Shown here one piece after another: positions 1 to 8,638 of a stretch of DNA of 34,212 nucleotides. This DNA is from Candidatus Blautia excrementipullorum (GTDB taxonomy: Bacteria; Bacillota; Clostridia; Lachnospirales; Lachnospiraceae). Position 1 is the first letter of the stretch, and each line of letters starts with the position of its first letter. The translations under genes were made by a program, and so were the position numbers. The stretch covers positions 1 through 34,212 of the forward strand of contig DWYN01000124.1 in assembly GCA_019118645.1 (NCBI GenBank), written 5' to 3'. The notes beneath the pieces are model-generated. The model had not been told where the DNA came from. It worked only from the letters and a program-made list of their open reading frames with translations, and did no database searches.

Positions 1-1203
1 ATCGCAGCTCACTGGAAATATAAAGAGTCCTCCGACGGAAAAGCCCCTGTGGGAAAGAGCGAGGAGGAAAAGCTGAACTGGCTCCGCCAGATCCTGGAAT
101 GGCAGAGGGATATGTCGGACAACCGGGAATTTATGAGTCTTCTCAAAAATGATCTCGACTTATTCGCGGACAGCGTATACTGCTTTACTCCCCAGGGAGA
201 TGTGAAGACACTTCCTACCGGATCCACTCCCATTGACTTTGCCTATTCTGTACACAGCGCCGTTGGAAACCGTATGGTGGGCGCCCGTGTAAACGGAAAG
301 CTGGTTCCCATCGAATATGAAATTCAGAACGGCGACCGTATAGAGATTATCACCTCCCAGAACTCGCAGGGGCCCAGCCGCGACTGGCTGAAGCTTGTCA
401 AGAGCACTCAGGCGAAGAACAAAATTAACCAGTGGTTTAAAAAAGAACTGAAGGAGGACAACATCCTCAAGGGCAAGGAAATGCTTGCTCAGTATGCAAA
501 ATCCAAGGGATACAAGATCAGCACCTATACAAAAAGCCAGTATCTGGAAGCGGTTATGCGCAAGTATGGTTTCCGGGACTGGGATTCCGTCCTGGCCGCA
601 ATCGGACACGGCGGACTGAAAGAAGGACAGGTTTTCAATAAGCTTCAGGAAGCTTATGAGAAGGAAAACAAGAAAAAAATTACAGACGAGGAAGTACTGG
701 AGGCTGCGGCGGAGAACCAGGAAAAACTCCATATTGCCAAAGCAAAGGGCGGAATTGTCGTACGGGGAATCCATGATGTGGCGGTACGTTTTTCAAAATG
801 CTGCAGTCCTATTCCCGGAGACGAGATTGTCGGGTTCGTAACACGCGGACGGGGAATTACCATTCACCGTACAGACTGTATTAATATTCTGAACATGTCG
901 GAGGCGGACAGAACCCGTCTGATTGAGGCTGAATGGCAGCAGACGGACAACAGAGTTTCAGAGAAATATATGGCGGAGCTTCAGATTTACGCCAATAACC
1001 GGACCGGTCTTCTGGTGGATCTGTCCAAGATTTTTACTGAGCGCAAAATCGACATGAAAAATATCAACTGCCGCACCAGCAAGCAGGATAAAGCGACGAT
1101 TTCCGTCAGCTTTGAAGTTGGAAGCAAAGACGAGCTGGCTTCTCTTGTGGAGAAGATCCGCCAGGTAGAGAGCGTTCTCGATGTGGAGAGAACGACTGGG
1201 TAA
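1..1203 (+). CDS. relA: RelA/SpoT-family (p)ppGpp synthetase/hydrolase, C-terminal part (5' truncated by window)
   Basis: This is the regulatory C-terminal half of a long RSH enzyme, which makes and degrades the stringent-response alarmone (p)ppGpp. The frame is open from base 1 (IAAHWKYKE, the end of the synthetase domain), so the true start lies upstream; the GTG at 49 is internal. Visible order over 400 residues: end of the synthetase domain (about 1-40), TGS domain (about 58-118, with TPQGDVKTLPTGSTPIDFAY), a helical region, a conserved-cysteine/zinc-finger-like domain around C267-C268 (KCCSPIPGDEIVGF to HRTDC), and a C-terminal ACT domain (about 323-400). The hydrolase domain and most of the synthetase domain are outside the window. 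The metallo-hydrolase gene follows 32 nt later on the same strand, which fits a shared transcript. Identity as an RSH protein is very secure; relA versus the generic name rel is a naming choice. Confidence 0.96.
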   Translation: MAAHWKYKESSDGKAPVGKSEEEKLNWLRQILEWQRDMSDNREFMSLLKNDLDLFADSVYCFTPQGDVKTLPTGSTPIDFAYSVHSAVGNRMVGARVNGKLVPIEYEIQNGDRIEIITSQNSQGPSRDWLKLVKSTQAKNKINQWFKKELKEDNILKGKEMLAQYAKSKGYKISTYTKSQYLEAVMRKYGFRDWDSVLAAIGHGGLKEGQVFNKLQEAYEKENKKKITDEEVLEAAAENQEKLHIAKAKGGIVVRGIHDVAVRFSKCCSPIPGDEIVGFVTRGRGITIHRTDCINILNMSEADRTRLIEAEWQQTDNRVSEKYMAELQIYANNRTGLLVDLSKIFTERKIDMKNINCRTSKQDKATISVSFEVGSKDELASLVEKIRQVESVLDVERTTG

Positions 1204-1235
1204 TCCGGTGATTTGCAGAACAGAAAGGAACAGAT

Positions 1236-1865
1236 ATGAATAAATTGGAACTGCAGAAATGTATTCTTGGCCCGGTAATGACAAACTGCTATTTTTTGAA
1301 GAATAAAGAGACCGGAGAGCTGCTGATTGTAGATCCGGCAGACCAGCCTCAGACAATTTTCGAAAAGATAAAGGAAATGCAGGCCAGACCGGCAGGAATT
1401 CTTCTGACCCATGGACACTACGACCATATTCTGGCAGTGGAGGACGTAAAAAAAGAGTATCATATTCCGGTGTACGCTTCGGCAATGGAAGAGGAAACAC
1501 TGGAGAAACCCATGGTGAATCTGTCTGCTTTTCAGGGAAGAGCCTGTTCTCTGAAAGCAGATGTGCTGCTGAATGATCTTGAGGTATTTGAGGCGGCCGG
1601 ATTTTCCATTCAGGTGATTTACACACCGGGGCATACAGCCGGCAGCTGCTGTTATTACCTGAAAGAGGAAGGTGTTCTTTTCAGCGGCGATATGCTGTTT
1701 TACGGCTCGGTGGGAAGAACTGATTTCCCGGGAGGAAGTACGGCGGATATTGTAAAAAGCCTCCACAGACTTCTGGAGTCGCTTCCTGAGGAGACGGAAG
1801 TATATCCGGGACATGATATTTCCACAACGATCGGATACGAAAAGAGGTATAATCCATTTGTATAA
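1236..1865 (+). CDS. MBL-fold metallo-hydrolase (glyoxalase II-like)
   Basis: A 209-residue single-domain metallo-beta-lactamase-fold protein, probably cytoplasmic. Metal-binding motifs are complete: THGHYDH at 58-64 (H59, H61, D63, H64), H133 in TPGHTAGS, D152 in FSGDMLF, and H193 in YPGHD. The TPGHTAGS and GRTDFPGGS segments resemble the YcbL/glyoxalase II subgroup that hydrolyses thioesters such as S-lactoylglutathione. Bacteria of this kind usually lack glutathione, so the real substrate is unknown. AAAGGA precedes the ATG at 1236. Its stop overlaps the probable TTG start of hemZ by 8 bp, indicating translational coupling inside the rel-hemZ-hisS-aspS run. Confidence 0.9.
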   Translation: MNKLELQKCILGPVMTNCYFLKNKETGELLIVDPADQPQTIFEKIKEMQARPAGILLTHGHYDHILAVEDVKKEYHIPVYASAMEEETLEKPMVNLSAFQGRACSLKADVLLNDLEVFEAAGFSIQVIYTPGHTAGSCCYYLKEEGVLFSGDMLFYGSVGRTDFPGGSTADIVKSLHRLLESLPEETEVYPGHDISTTIGYEKRYNPFV

Positions 1866-3360
1866 AATCAGTATTGTTTTTTTAGACAGAGAGTTTGAGC
1901 ATGATATATATGAGCTGATACGCGCTTTTTATCCGGAATGTGAGATTGATATCTCTGGAGAAACGGCAGAGAAGTGCGATTTATGCTTCCGGATAGAAAA
2001 ACAGGATCAGAGCTGTCTGATTTATTACAGAAACGAACAAAAGCATGGGATAATAAGTGCGGAATTCATACAGGGGCAGTCTTCGGATGCCCTTCTTTCT
2101 TGTACCGAAGATGCCCATGCTCTGCGGAAAGAAAATAAGGACCGGGTGAAGTATGCTTTATATCAGCTCCTTGTAAAGCTTACAGGCCGGACGCTTCCCT
2201 GGGGAAATCTCACCGGAATCCGTCCCGCCAAGCTGGCTATGGCAATGATAGAGTCCGGAATGAAAAATACAGAAGCTGCACAGGAGATGCGGGAGCGATA
2301 TCTGGTAAGTCCCCAGAAAACCGCTCTTGCCGTAACAATCGCGAACCGTGAGAGAGAGATTCTGAAGGATATCGACTATGAAAACGGCTACAGTCTTTAC
2401 GTGGGAATTCCCTTCTGCCCCAGCATTTGTCTTTACTGTTCGTTCAGCTCTTATCCACTGAAACAATGGAAAGACCGGGTGGACCTTTACCTGGACGCAT
2501 TGTGCAGAGAAATGGAAGCCGTATCCGGCATGATGAGAGACAGGGGAAGAAAGCTTGATACGGTTTATATCGGCGGCGGTACGCCTACAACACTGGAGGC
2601 GGAGCAGCTGATACGCCTGTTTGAGGCGCTGGAAGAGAATTTCGGCTGTGAGGGACTGGCGGAGTTTACCATTGAGGCCGGGAGACCGGACAGCATTACG
2701 AGAGAAAAACTCATGGCAATCCGCAGATTTCCTGTAAGCAGAATTTCTGTGAATCCCCAGACTATGAACCAGGCTACGCTGGATCTTATCGGAAGAAAAC
2801 ACACGGTGGAGGAGACGCGGCAGGCGTTTATGCTGGCGAGAGAATGCGGTTTTGACAATATCAATATGGATCTGATTGTGGGCCTTCCCGGGGAAGACCG
2901 CATTATGGTGGAGAATACACTTAGGGAAGTGAAAAAAATGGCTCCGGACAGTATGACCGTCCATTCTCTGGCCGTAAAGCGGGCCGCGAGACTGAACATT
3001 TTCAAAGACCGATATCAGGAAATGACTTTCGAGAACAGCCAGGAAATTATGGATCTGACTATGAAAACTGCATATGAGATGGAAATGGGTCCCTATTACC
3101 TGTACCGCCAGAAAAATATGAAGGGAAATTTTGAAAATGTAGGATATGCAAAGGTTGACAAAGCCGGGATTTACAATATACTTATTATGGAAGAGAAGCA
3201 GCCGATCATAGCTCTTGGAGCCGGAGGATCTTCAAAGCTTGTATTTAATCAAGGAAAGAGAATAGAGCGTGTGGAAAACGTCAAAGATGTAGCAAACTAT
3301 ATTGCCCGGATCGATGAGATGATAGAACGAAAGAGGACAGGCATAGAGACCTGGCTGTAG
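1858..3360 (+). CDS. hemZ: Coproporphyrinogen III oxidase-like radical SAM protein HemZ
   Basis: Radical SAM enzyme of the HemN/HemZ family, which oxidatively decarboxylates coproporphyrinogen in heme synthesis; in gut Firmicutes the same family may act on other substrates. The 4Fe-4S binding motif is CPSICLYC (C187, C191, C194, numbered from the TTG start), followed by YIGGGTPT and a conserved NPQTMN segment. A region of about 180 residues precedes the radical SAM core (EFEHDIYELIRAF, later GNLTGIRPAKLA), which is the HemZ rather than HemN layout. I place the start at TTG 1858, 10 nt after AAAGAGG (1841-1847), giving 500 residues. An in-frame ATG at 1813 would add 15 residues, lie deep in the preceding gene and has no good ribosome-binding site. 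No other heme gene is in the window, so a role in heme synthesis is inferred from family only. Confidence 0.9.
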   Translation: MYKISIVFLDREFEHDIYELIRAFYPECEIDISGETAEKCDLCFRIEKQDQSCLIYYRNEQKHGIISAEFIQGQSSDALLSCTEDAHALRKENKDRVKYALYQLLVKLTGRTLPWGNLTGIRPAKLAMAMIESGMKNTEAAQEMRERYLVSPQKTALAVTIANREREILKDIDYENGYSLYVGIPFCPSICLYCSFSSYPLKQWKDRVDLYLDALCREMEAVSGMMRDRGRKLDTVYIGGGTPTTLEAEQLIRLFEALEENFGCEGLAEFTIEAGRPDSITREKLMAIRRFPVSRISVNPQTMNQATLDLIGRKHTVEETRQAFMLARECGFDNINMDLIVGLPGEDRIMVENTLREVKKMAPDSMTVHSLAVKRAARLNIFKDRYQEMTFENSQEIMDLTMKTAYEMEMGPYYLYRQKNMKGNFENVGYAKVDKAGIYNILIMEEKQPIIALGAGGSSKLVFNQGKRIERVENVKDVANYIARIDEMIERKRTGIETWL

Positions 3361-3380
3361 AAAAGTAGGAGGTGTACACA

Positions 3381-3995
3381 ATGGATGCGGCACGGGAAGA
3401 AGCGATAAAGACAACAGACAGAATTCTGGAATTTGACCTGTCTGCTGAGCTGAGTCACGGAATCGTCGTCAGCAACCTTGCGTATGCGGTGGCATCGGAG
3501 ATGAAGCTTGACGAAAAAATATGTTATGAGCTGGCAATTGCAGGTATGCTCCACGATATCGGAAAGCTTAAGCTTACAGGGTATATATACGGGCAGGAAC
3601 AGGATCCTCTTCTTATAGAAGAGCTGAAGTATGTCCGCATGCATTCCACACTGGGATATGAAGAACTGAAGGGACAGGGATATTCGGATTTTGTTCTGGA
3701 AAGCATTCTTTATCACCATGAGAATTATGACGGCAGCGGATACCCCTCCAATCTGGCGGGAAATGATATCCCCATTGGGGCAAGAATTCTGAGAGTGTGC
3801 GATGTGTTTGCGGCTTTGAGCTCAGACCGGCCCTACAGGAGCGCCTTTGAGGTGAGCACGGTAATGGAGCTGATGATTGATGAAATCAAGAATTTTGATA
3901 TGGAGATATTTCTTGCATTTCAGAGAGTGATACATAATACATACCTTACAGATATCTCTGCGGAGCCGGAACCGCCGGGGCAGAGAAAAGAATGA
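3381..3995 (+). CDS. Small stand-alone HD-GYP-type phosphohydrolase domain protein
   Basis: A 204-residue protein consisting almost only of an HD-GYP-like domain, the type that hydrolyses cyclic di-GMP or related nucleotides. Metal and motif residues visible: H26, H58-D59 in MLHDIGK, H88 in MHSTLGYE, H112-H113 and the signature HHENYDGSGYP (112-122), then ARILRVCDVFAALSSDRPYR. The GYP element (GSGYP) is intact, unlike plain HD proteins. There is no receiver, sensor or membrane segment. The start is ATG 3381 after TAGGAGGTG (3366-3374); a GTG at 3372 lies inside that ribosome-binding site and is rejected. It lies 20 nt after hemZ and 23 nt before hisS, so it is part of the operon. The ligand cannot be read from sequence. 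Confidence 0.85.
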   Translation: MDAAREEAIKTTDRILEFDLSAELSHGIVVSNLAYAVASEMKLDEKICYELAIAGMLHDIGKLKLTGYIYGQEQDPLLIEELKYVRMHSTLGYEELKGQGYSDFVLESILYHHENYDGSGYPSNLAGNDIPIGARILRVCDVFAALSSDRPYRSAFEVSTVMELMIDEIKNFDMEIFLAFQRVIHNTYLTDISAEPEPPGQRKE

Positions 3996-4018
3996 GAAAG
4001 GAATAACAGGAGGTTTAC

Positions 4019-5275
4019 ATGGCATTAAAGAAGAAACCGGTAACCGGTATGAAGGATATTTTACCGAAAGAGATGGAAATCCGCAACTATGTAATGAATA
4101 TGATACGGGAAACCTATGGGAAGTTTGGATTTTCTTCTATTGAAACACCCTGCGTGGAACATATTGAAAACTTATCCAGCAAGCAGGGAGGGGAAAATGA
4201 AAAGCTGATTTTCAAAATTTTAAAAAGGGGAGAGAAACTGAAACTGGATACGGCGAAGGAAGAGGCGGATTTGGTGGATTCCGGTCTTCGCTACGACCTG
4301 ACGGTGCCTCTTTCCAGATATTACTCCAACAATGCCAATGATCTTCCGGCGCCTTTTAAGGCGCTTCAGATGGGAAATGTGTGGAGAGCAGACCGCCCCC
4401 AGAGAGGACGCTTCCGCCAGTTTATGCAGTGCGACATCGACATTCTGGGAGAGCCCACCTATCTTGCGGAGATTGAGCTTGTTCTGGCTACCACAACCCT
4501 TCTTGGAAAACTGGATTTCCATAATTTTACCATCCGCATCAATGACAGAAAGATTCTGAAGGCAATGGCCCAGTACAGCGGTTTCCCGGAAGAAAGCTTT
4601 GACACGGTATTTATTATTCTGGATAAAATGGATAAGATCGGCCTGGAGGGCGTTGCCGGAGAGCTGGAAAAAGAAGGCTTTTCAAAAGAGAGCATTGATA
4701 CTTATCTCGGAATGTTCCGGGAAATTACCGGAGACATCGATGGGGTTCGCTATCTGAAAGAAAAGCTGAAGGATGTGCTGGATCCGAAGGTGGCTGAGGA
4801 TCTGGAGACGATTATTGTTTCCGTAGACGCAGTGAAGACAGCTGATTTTAAAATTGCTTTCGATCCTACCCTGGTACGCGGGATGTCCTATTATACCGGA
4901 CCAATCTTTGAGATTGCCATGGACGAGTTCGGAGGTTCCGTAGGCGGAGGCGGACGTTATGACGAGATGATCGGGAAATTTACAGGACAGAACATTTCTG
5001 CCTGCGGTTTTTCCATCGGTTTTGAGAGAATTGTCATGCTTCTGCTGGAGAGAGGATATGAGGTTCCGGGAACAAGCGCAAAAAAGGCTTATCTCATTGA
5101 GAAAAACATGCCTGCGGACAAGCTTCTGAAGATACTGAAGCAGGCGGAGGAAGAGAGATGCCGGGGAACTCAGGTAAACCTCGCTATTATGAAAAAAAAT
5201 AAAAAATTCCAGAAGGAACAGATGACAGCGGAAGGTTATACAGAATTCGTAGAGTTTTTCCGTGACAAACTATAA
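4019..5275 (+). CDS. hisS: Histidyl-tRNA synthetase
   Basis: Class II aminoacyl-tRNA synthetase of 418 residues that charges tRNA-His. The N-terminus (KKPVTGMKDILPKE) is typical for the family. Motif 2 is in VWRADRPQRGRFRQFMQCDID, the histidine-specific loop is LVRGMSYYTGPIFE, and GGGGRYDEMIG and GFSIGFERI (motif 3) follow. A C-terminal anticodon-binding region is present. The start ATG 4019 has AGGAGG at 4009-4014. The gene lies 23 nt downstream of the HD-GYP gene and 17 nt upstream of aspS, leaving no space for a T-box leader, so expression probably follows the operon. The hisS-aspS pairing is common in Firmicutes. Confidence 0.97.
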   Translation: MALKKKPVTGMKDILPKEMEIRNYVMNMIRETYGKFGFSSIETPCVEHIENLSSKQGGENEKLIFKILKRGEKLKLDTAKEEADLVDSGLRYDLTVPLSRYYSNNANDLPAPFKALQMGNVWRADRPQRGRFRQFMQCDIDILGEPTYLAEIELVLATTTLLGKLDFHNFTIRINDRKILKAMAQYSGFPEESFDTVFIILDKMDKIGLEGVAGELEKEGFSKESIDTYLGMFREITGDIDGVRYLKEKLKDVLDPKVAEDLETIIVSVDAVKTADFKIAFDPTLVRGMSYYTGPIFEIAMDEFGGSVGGGGRYDEMIGKFTGQNISACGFSIGFERIVMLLLERGYEVPGTSAKKAYLIEKNMPADKLLKILKQAEEERCRGTQVNLAIMKKNKKFQKEQMTAEGYTEFVEFFRDKL

Positions 5276-5292
5276 TAAAGGAGACAGAGGCT

Positions 5293-7101
5293 ATGGCTGA
5301 AAGTATGAAGGGACTGCACAGAACCTGCCGCTGTGCGGAAGTAACAAAAGAAATGACCGGCAGTAAAATCACGCTGATGGGATGGGTGCAGAAAGCCCGC
5401 AATAAAGGCGGCATTATTTTTGTGGACTTAAGAGACCGTTCCGGTATCATGCAGCTGATCTTTGAAAACGGCAGTATCGATGAAGCGGGATTTGAGAAGG
5501 CCGGGAAACTGAGAAGTGAATTTGTGATTGCGGTTACCGGTGTTGTGGAAAAACGCGGCGGAGCGGTAAATGAACATCTGGCTACCGGCGAGCTCGAGCT
5601 CAGAGTGAATGACCTGAGAGTTCTGTCGGAATCTGAGGTTCCGCCTTTCCCCATTGAGGAGAACAGTAAGACGAAGGATGAAATCCGTCTGAAATACCGT
5701 TATCTGGATCTTAGAAGGCCGGATCTTCAGAGGAATATTATGCTAAAAAGCAAAGTAGCCATGCTTACCAGAAAATTTTTCTCGGATGAAGGCTTTCTGG
5801 AAATCGAGACTCCCATGCTTGGAAAAAGCACGCCGGAGGGAGCAAGAGACTATCTGGTGCCCTCCAGAGTTCATCCGGGCTGCTTCTACGGACTGCCTCA
5901 GTCACCCCAGCTTTACAAGCAGCTTCTGATGTGTTCCGGCTACGACCGTTACATTCAGATTGCCCGCTGCTTCCGTGACGAGGATCTCCGCGCAGACCGT
6001 CAGCCGGAGTTTACGCAGATTGATATGGAACTTTCCTTTGTGGATGTAGATGACGTTATTGATGTCAATGAAAGATTTCTGGCCTATCTTTTTAAAGAGG
6101 TGCTGGATGTGGAGGTACAGCTTCCCATTCAGAGAATTACCTGGCAGGAGGCCATGGACCGTTTCGGTTCCGACAAGCCGGATATGCGTTTCGGAATGGA
6201 ACTCCATGACGTAAGCGATGTGGTAAGAGACTGCGGATTTGCAGTATTTAAAAATGCTCTGGAAGCCGGCGGAAGTGTCCGCGGCATAAACGCGGAAGGC
6301 CAGGGGGCTATGCCGCGGAAGAAGATTGATAAGCTGGTGGAATTTGCAAAAGGCTACGGCGCAAAGGGACTTGCCTATATTGCCATTGCCGAGGACGGCA
6401 CAAGAAAATCTTCTTTTGCCAAGTTCATGACAGAGGAAGAGATGGATGGACTGGTGAAAGCAATGGACGGAAAAGCAGGGGATCTTCTTCTCTTTGCGGC
6501 GGACCGCAATAAGGTGGTCTATGATGTTCTGGGAGCCCTTCGTGTAGAGCTTGCAAAGCAGATGGATCTTCTGGACAAAAATGTATACCGCTTTGTGTGG
6601 GTGACAGAATTCCCGCTTCTGGAGTGGAGTGAGGAGGAGAACCGTTATACTGCCATGCATCATCCATTTACGATGATGATGGACGAGGATATTCCGCTCC
6701 TTGACACAGATCCGGGAAAGGTTCGCGCAAAGGCTTACGATATTGTGCTGAACGGAAATGAAATCGGCGGAGGAAGCGTCAGAATCCACCAGAATGATAT
6801 TCAGGAAAAAATGTTTGAGATGCTGGGATTTACAAAGGAAGCTGCCTACGAACAGTTCGGCTTCCTGCTGAACGCCTTCAAATATGGAGTTCCGCCTCAC
6901 GCCGGACTTGCCTATGGGCTTGACCGTCTGGTTATGCTTATGGCTAAGGTGGACAGCATCCGTGACGTTATTGCCTTCCCTAAGGTGAAGGATGCTTCCT
7001 GTCTGATGACGGAATCTCCAAGCAGAGTAAGCGCAGCACAGCTGGAAGAGCTGGGGCTTGCGATCGCTCAGGAAAGCGCCGGGGATGAGAGAGAAGAATA
7101 A
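5293..7101 (+). CDS. aspS: Aspartyl-tRNA synthetase (bacterial type)
   Basis: Class II synthetase of 602 residues, the usual length of the bacterial form with its inserted GAD domain. Order: N-terminal OB-fold anticodon-binding domain (GWVQKARNKGGIIFVDLRDR), class II core with motif 2 (FRDEDLRADRQPEFTQIDME), GAD insertion (around residues 300-420), and motif 3 (GLAYGLDRLVML). Start ATG 5293 follows AAGGAGA. It is the last gene of the forward run and is followed 25 nt later by a strong intrinsic terminator. Whether it charges only tRNA-Asp or also tRNA-Asn cannot be decided from this window. Confidence 0.97.
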   Translation: MAESMKGLHRTCRCAEVTKEMTGSKITLMGWVQKARNKGGIIFVDLRDRSGIMQLIFENGSIDEAGFEKAGKLRSEFVIAVTGVVEKRGGAVNEHLATGELELRVNDLRVLSESEVPPFPIEENSKTKDEIRLKYRYLDLRRPDLQRNIMLKSKVAMLTRKFFSDEGFLEIETPMLGKSTPEGARDYLVPSRVHPGCFYGLPQSPQLYKQLLMCSGYDRYIQIARCFRDEDLRADRQPEFTQIDMELSFVDVDDVIDVNERFLAYLFKEVLDVEVQLPIQRITWQEAMDRFGSDKPDMRFGMELHDVSDVVRDCGFAVFKNALEAGGSVRGINAEGQGAMPRKKIDKLVEFAKGYGAKGLAYIAIAEDGTRKSSFAKFMTEEEMDGLVKAMDGKAGDLLLFAADRNKVVYDVLGALRVELAKQMDLLDKNVYRFVWVTEFPLLEWSEEENRYTAMHHPFTMMMDEDIPLLDTDPGKVRAKAYDIVLNGNEIGGGSVRIHQNDIQEKMFEMLGFTKEAAYEQFGFLLNAFKYGVPPHAGLAYGLDRLVMLMAKVDSIRDVIAFPKVKDASCLMTESPSRVSAAQLEELGLAIAQESAGDEREE

Positions 7102-7126
7102 AAAACAAAGGGTCTGAAGAAACAGG

Positions 7127-7167
7127 AAACGGGCAGATGCGGAAATAATTACCGCTCTGCCCGTTTT
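7127..7167 (+). terminator. Intrinsic terminator after aspS
   Basis: Stem AAACGGGCAGA (7127-7137) pairs perfectly with TCTGCCCGTTT (7156-7166); an inner GCGG/CCGC helix (7139-7142 with 7152-7155) extends it past a single bulged T. The stem ends in TTTT. It lies between the convergent aspS and lipoprotein genes. On the reverse strand only three T residues follow the stem, so it is mainly a forward terminator. Confidence 0.9.
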
Positions 7168-7210
7168 ATAAACCTTATTGATTCAGAAGAATTCCGGCAT
7201 CCGGAAATTG

Positions 7211-8428
7211 TTAATTTTCATAGTCTTCTTCGTAATAAGAACCTTCATCGCCGGATTCCTCATCATAGCCGTCCTCTTCTTCCTGAGAATCGGAATCACT
7301 GGAATCGGATCCTTCTCCGGATACGGGAGTGCTTGTCAATGTGCCGAAAATTCCGGATCCAATGGTGTGACCGTCATCCAGCAGTTTCCATGAGACTCCA
7401 TCGTTGACCAGAGTGAAAGAAACCTCCGAGCTGGTCGTTGCCGTGTTGTTTTCAATATTTTTGAGAAGCAGCTCAAGGGACTTGTTGTACCTTTTCTGTG
7501 AACCGTCAATAACAGCATCCGGGGAGGCAAGATATTCCTCCAGCTCTGCCTGATAAGCCTCCAGAATGGCATTGCTGTCAAAGGTAGTCAGTTCCGCATC
7601 TACGGTTGCCTTATAGCTTTGTATATCAGAGCCTGTGATTTTGAAATCAAAATTATTATGAACCTGTTCCACAAGTGCCGCCGCGATGGAACTCTTGGCC
7701 GCGTCTGAAGTATTTAAAAGGCTTTCTACGCCCAGATAATTACTCATCTGATCCAGATTCATTGTCTTCAGGGTATTTAAATAGACGGCCAGCGTCTCCT
7801 CAGGTGAGAGCAGATCGCTGTCAGACAGATATGTCATAAGACCGCCGACAAGATAATTTTCCAGCTCATGTGTCCGGACGATTTCCCAATCTTCGCTGTC
7901 TGTGTCTTTGTTCTGAAGCTCCATGGTACAACTGGTTTCCACAGTATCATACTGTCTGTTCTTTAAAAGTTCATTGAGGATCAGATAACGCTCCTCCAGA
8001 GTGTCGGAAGATTCATCTTCCGTATTCTGGGAATCGGCAGCTTTCAAAATGGCATCTTCCAGATGGGAAATGTCAAAATCTTTTGCCAGTGCTTTTGTAT
8101 CAATGGTAAACAGCTTCAGTTTTGCAGAGGCTGTTTTTCTGTCTTTGTCGACGTTGATGTCAAGAATTTTGTAATCGAAGTCTTTAAAAAAAAGAGAAAA
8201 AACTTCTTCTACTTCTTTGGAAAGCTCAGTTCCGTCTGTGACATCCGGAAACAGTTCGTTATAGGAAACATATTTCTGTACTGTATCGGAGTCAAGATTT
8301 TTCAGGAGATTCAGCTCATTGGTGATGACCTCTTCCACGCCCGTCTTATCCATGTGGGAACAGCCGATAATCATGGTAACGGCAAGGATAATCATGAGGA
8401 AGGGAATCCATACTTTTGCCATCTTCAT
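7211..8428 (-). CDS. Lipoprotein with duplicated domain and acidic tail, unknown function
   Basis: A 405-residue exported lipoprotein. The N-terminus MKMAKVWIPFLMIILAVTMI is a hydrophobic signal ending in IIGC, with C23 as the lipidation site. The rest has two similar halves. Half 1 (about 30-200) runs from EVITNELNLLKNLDSDTVQKYV through FDYKILDI to TVETSCTMEL. Half 2 (about 208-365) runs from AVYLNTLKTMNLDQMSNYL through FDFKITGSD to TSSEVSFTLVNDGVSWKLLDD. The layout resembles tandem DUF5105/NTF2-like lipoprotein domains, but I cannot confirm a family. The last 35 residues are Ser/Asp/Glu/Tyr-rich. AAAGGAAAG precedes the start; ATG 8422 is an alternative. It has its own promoter divergent from the MacAB-like operon. 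No function is assigned. Confidence 0.85.
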   Translation of the reverse strand: MKMAKVWIPFLMIILAVTMIIGCSHMDKTGVEEVITNELNLLKNLDSDTVQKYVSYNELFPDVTDGTELSKEVEEVFSLFFKDFDYKILDINVDKDRKTASAKLKLFTIDTKALAKDFDISHLEDAILKAADSQNTEDESSDTLEERYLILNELLKNRQYDTVETSCTMELQNKDTDSEDWEIVRTHELENYLVGGLMTYLSDSDLLSPEETLAVYLNTLKTMNLDQMSNYLGVESLLNTSDAAKSSIAAALVEQVHNNFDFKITGSDIQSYKATVDAELTTFDSNAILEAYQAELEEYLASPDAVIDGSQKRYNKSLELLLKNIENNTATTSSEVSFTLVNDGVSWKLLDDGHTIGSGIFGTLTSTPVSGEGSDSSDSDSQEEEDGYDEESGDEGSYYEEDYEN

Positions 8429-8460
8429 AAGTTTCTTTCCTTTCCGAAATATTCTTTTCT

Positions 8461-8489
8461 ATTCTACCAGATGTTGGTGAAAAAGTCAA
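8461..8489 (-). promoter_or_regulatory. Sigma-A-type promoter of the 7211-8428 lipoprotein
   Basis: On the reverse strand: -35 TTGACT (8489-8484), a 17-bp spacer, -10 TAGAAT (8466-8461). The start codon lies about 33 nt downstream of the -10. This is one of the best consensus matches in the window. Confidence 0.8.
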
Positions 8490-8566
8490 AAAAACGGAAA
8501 ACAGAGGTGATTTTTTTAAATAAAACGTGAAAAAAATGTGAAAAATACAGGGATTTTCCTCAGGAC

Positions 8567-8595
8567 TTTTCTTTTGAACAGTAATCTGCTATGAT
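8567..8595 (+). promoter_or_regulatory. Extended -10 promoter of the MacAB-like operon
   Basis: TG (8587-8588), one base, then TATGAT (8590-8595) forms an extended -10. No good -35 lies 17 bp upstream (8567-8572 is T-rich), which is tolerated in extended -10 promoters. TTGAAC at 8574-8579 is only 10 bp from the -10 and cannot serve. The positions used by the TAGAGAW operators of region 14323-23424 do not match here. Confidence 0.6.
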
Positions 8596-8638
8596 AGTAA
8601 AATCAGCAGAACCCTTTGTAAGGAGGTTATCAGATATA

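Noticed and set aside
160-774. Long reverse-strand open frame opposite the RelA/SpoT gene
   Set aside because: It is antisense to clear TGS-domain coding sequence and its translation resembles no family; the same applies to the frames opposite hemZ, aspS (5902-6900), argS (25439-26335) and tsf (32018-33025).
3996-4018. T-box leader before hisS
   Set aside because: Only 23 nt separate the genes, and there is similarly little space before aspS and argS.
8564-8595. Possible regulon operator before the MacAB-like operon
   Set aside because: At the required distances the sequence reads GACTTTT and TGAACAG, poor matches, so this operon is probably not under the same regulator.
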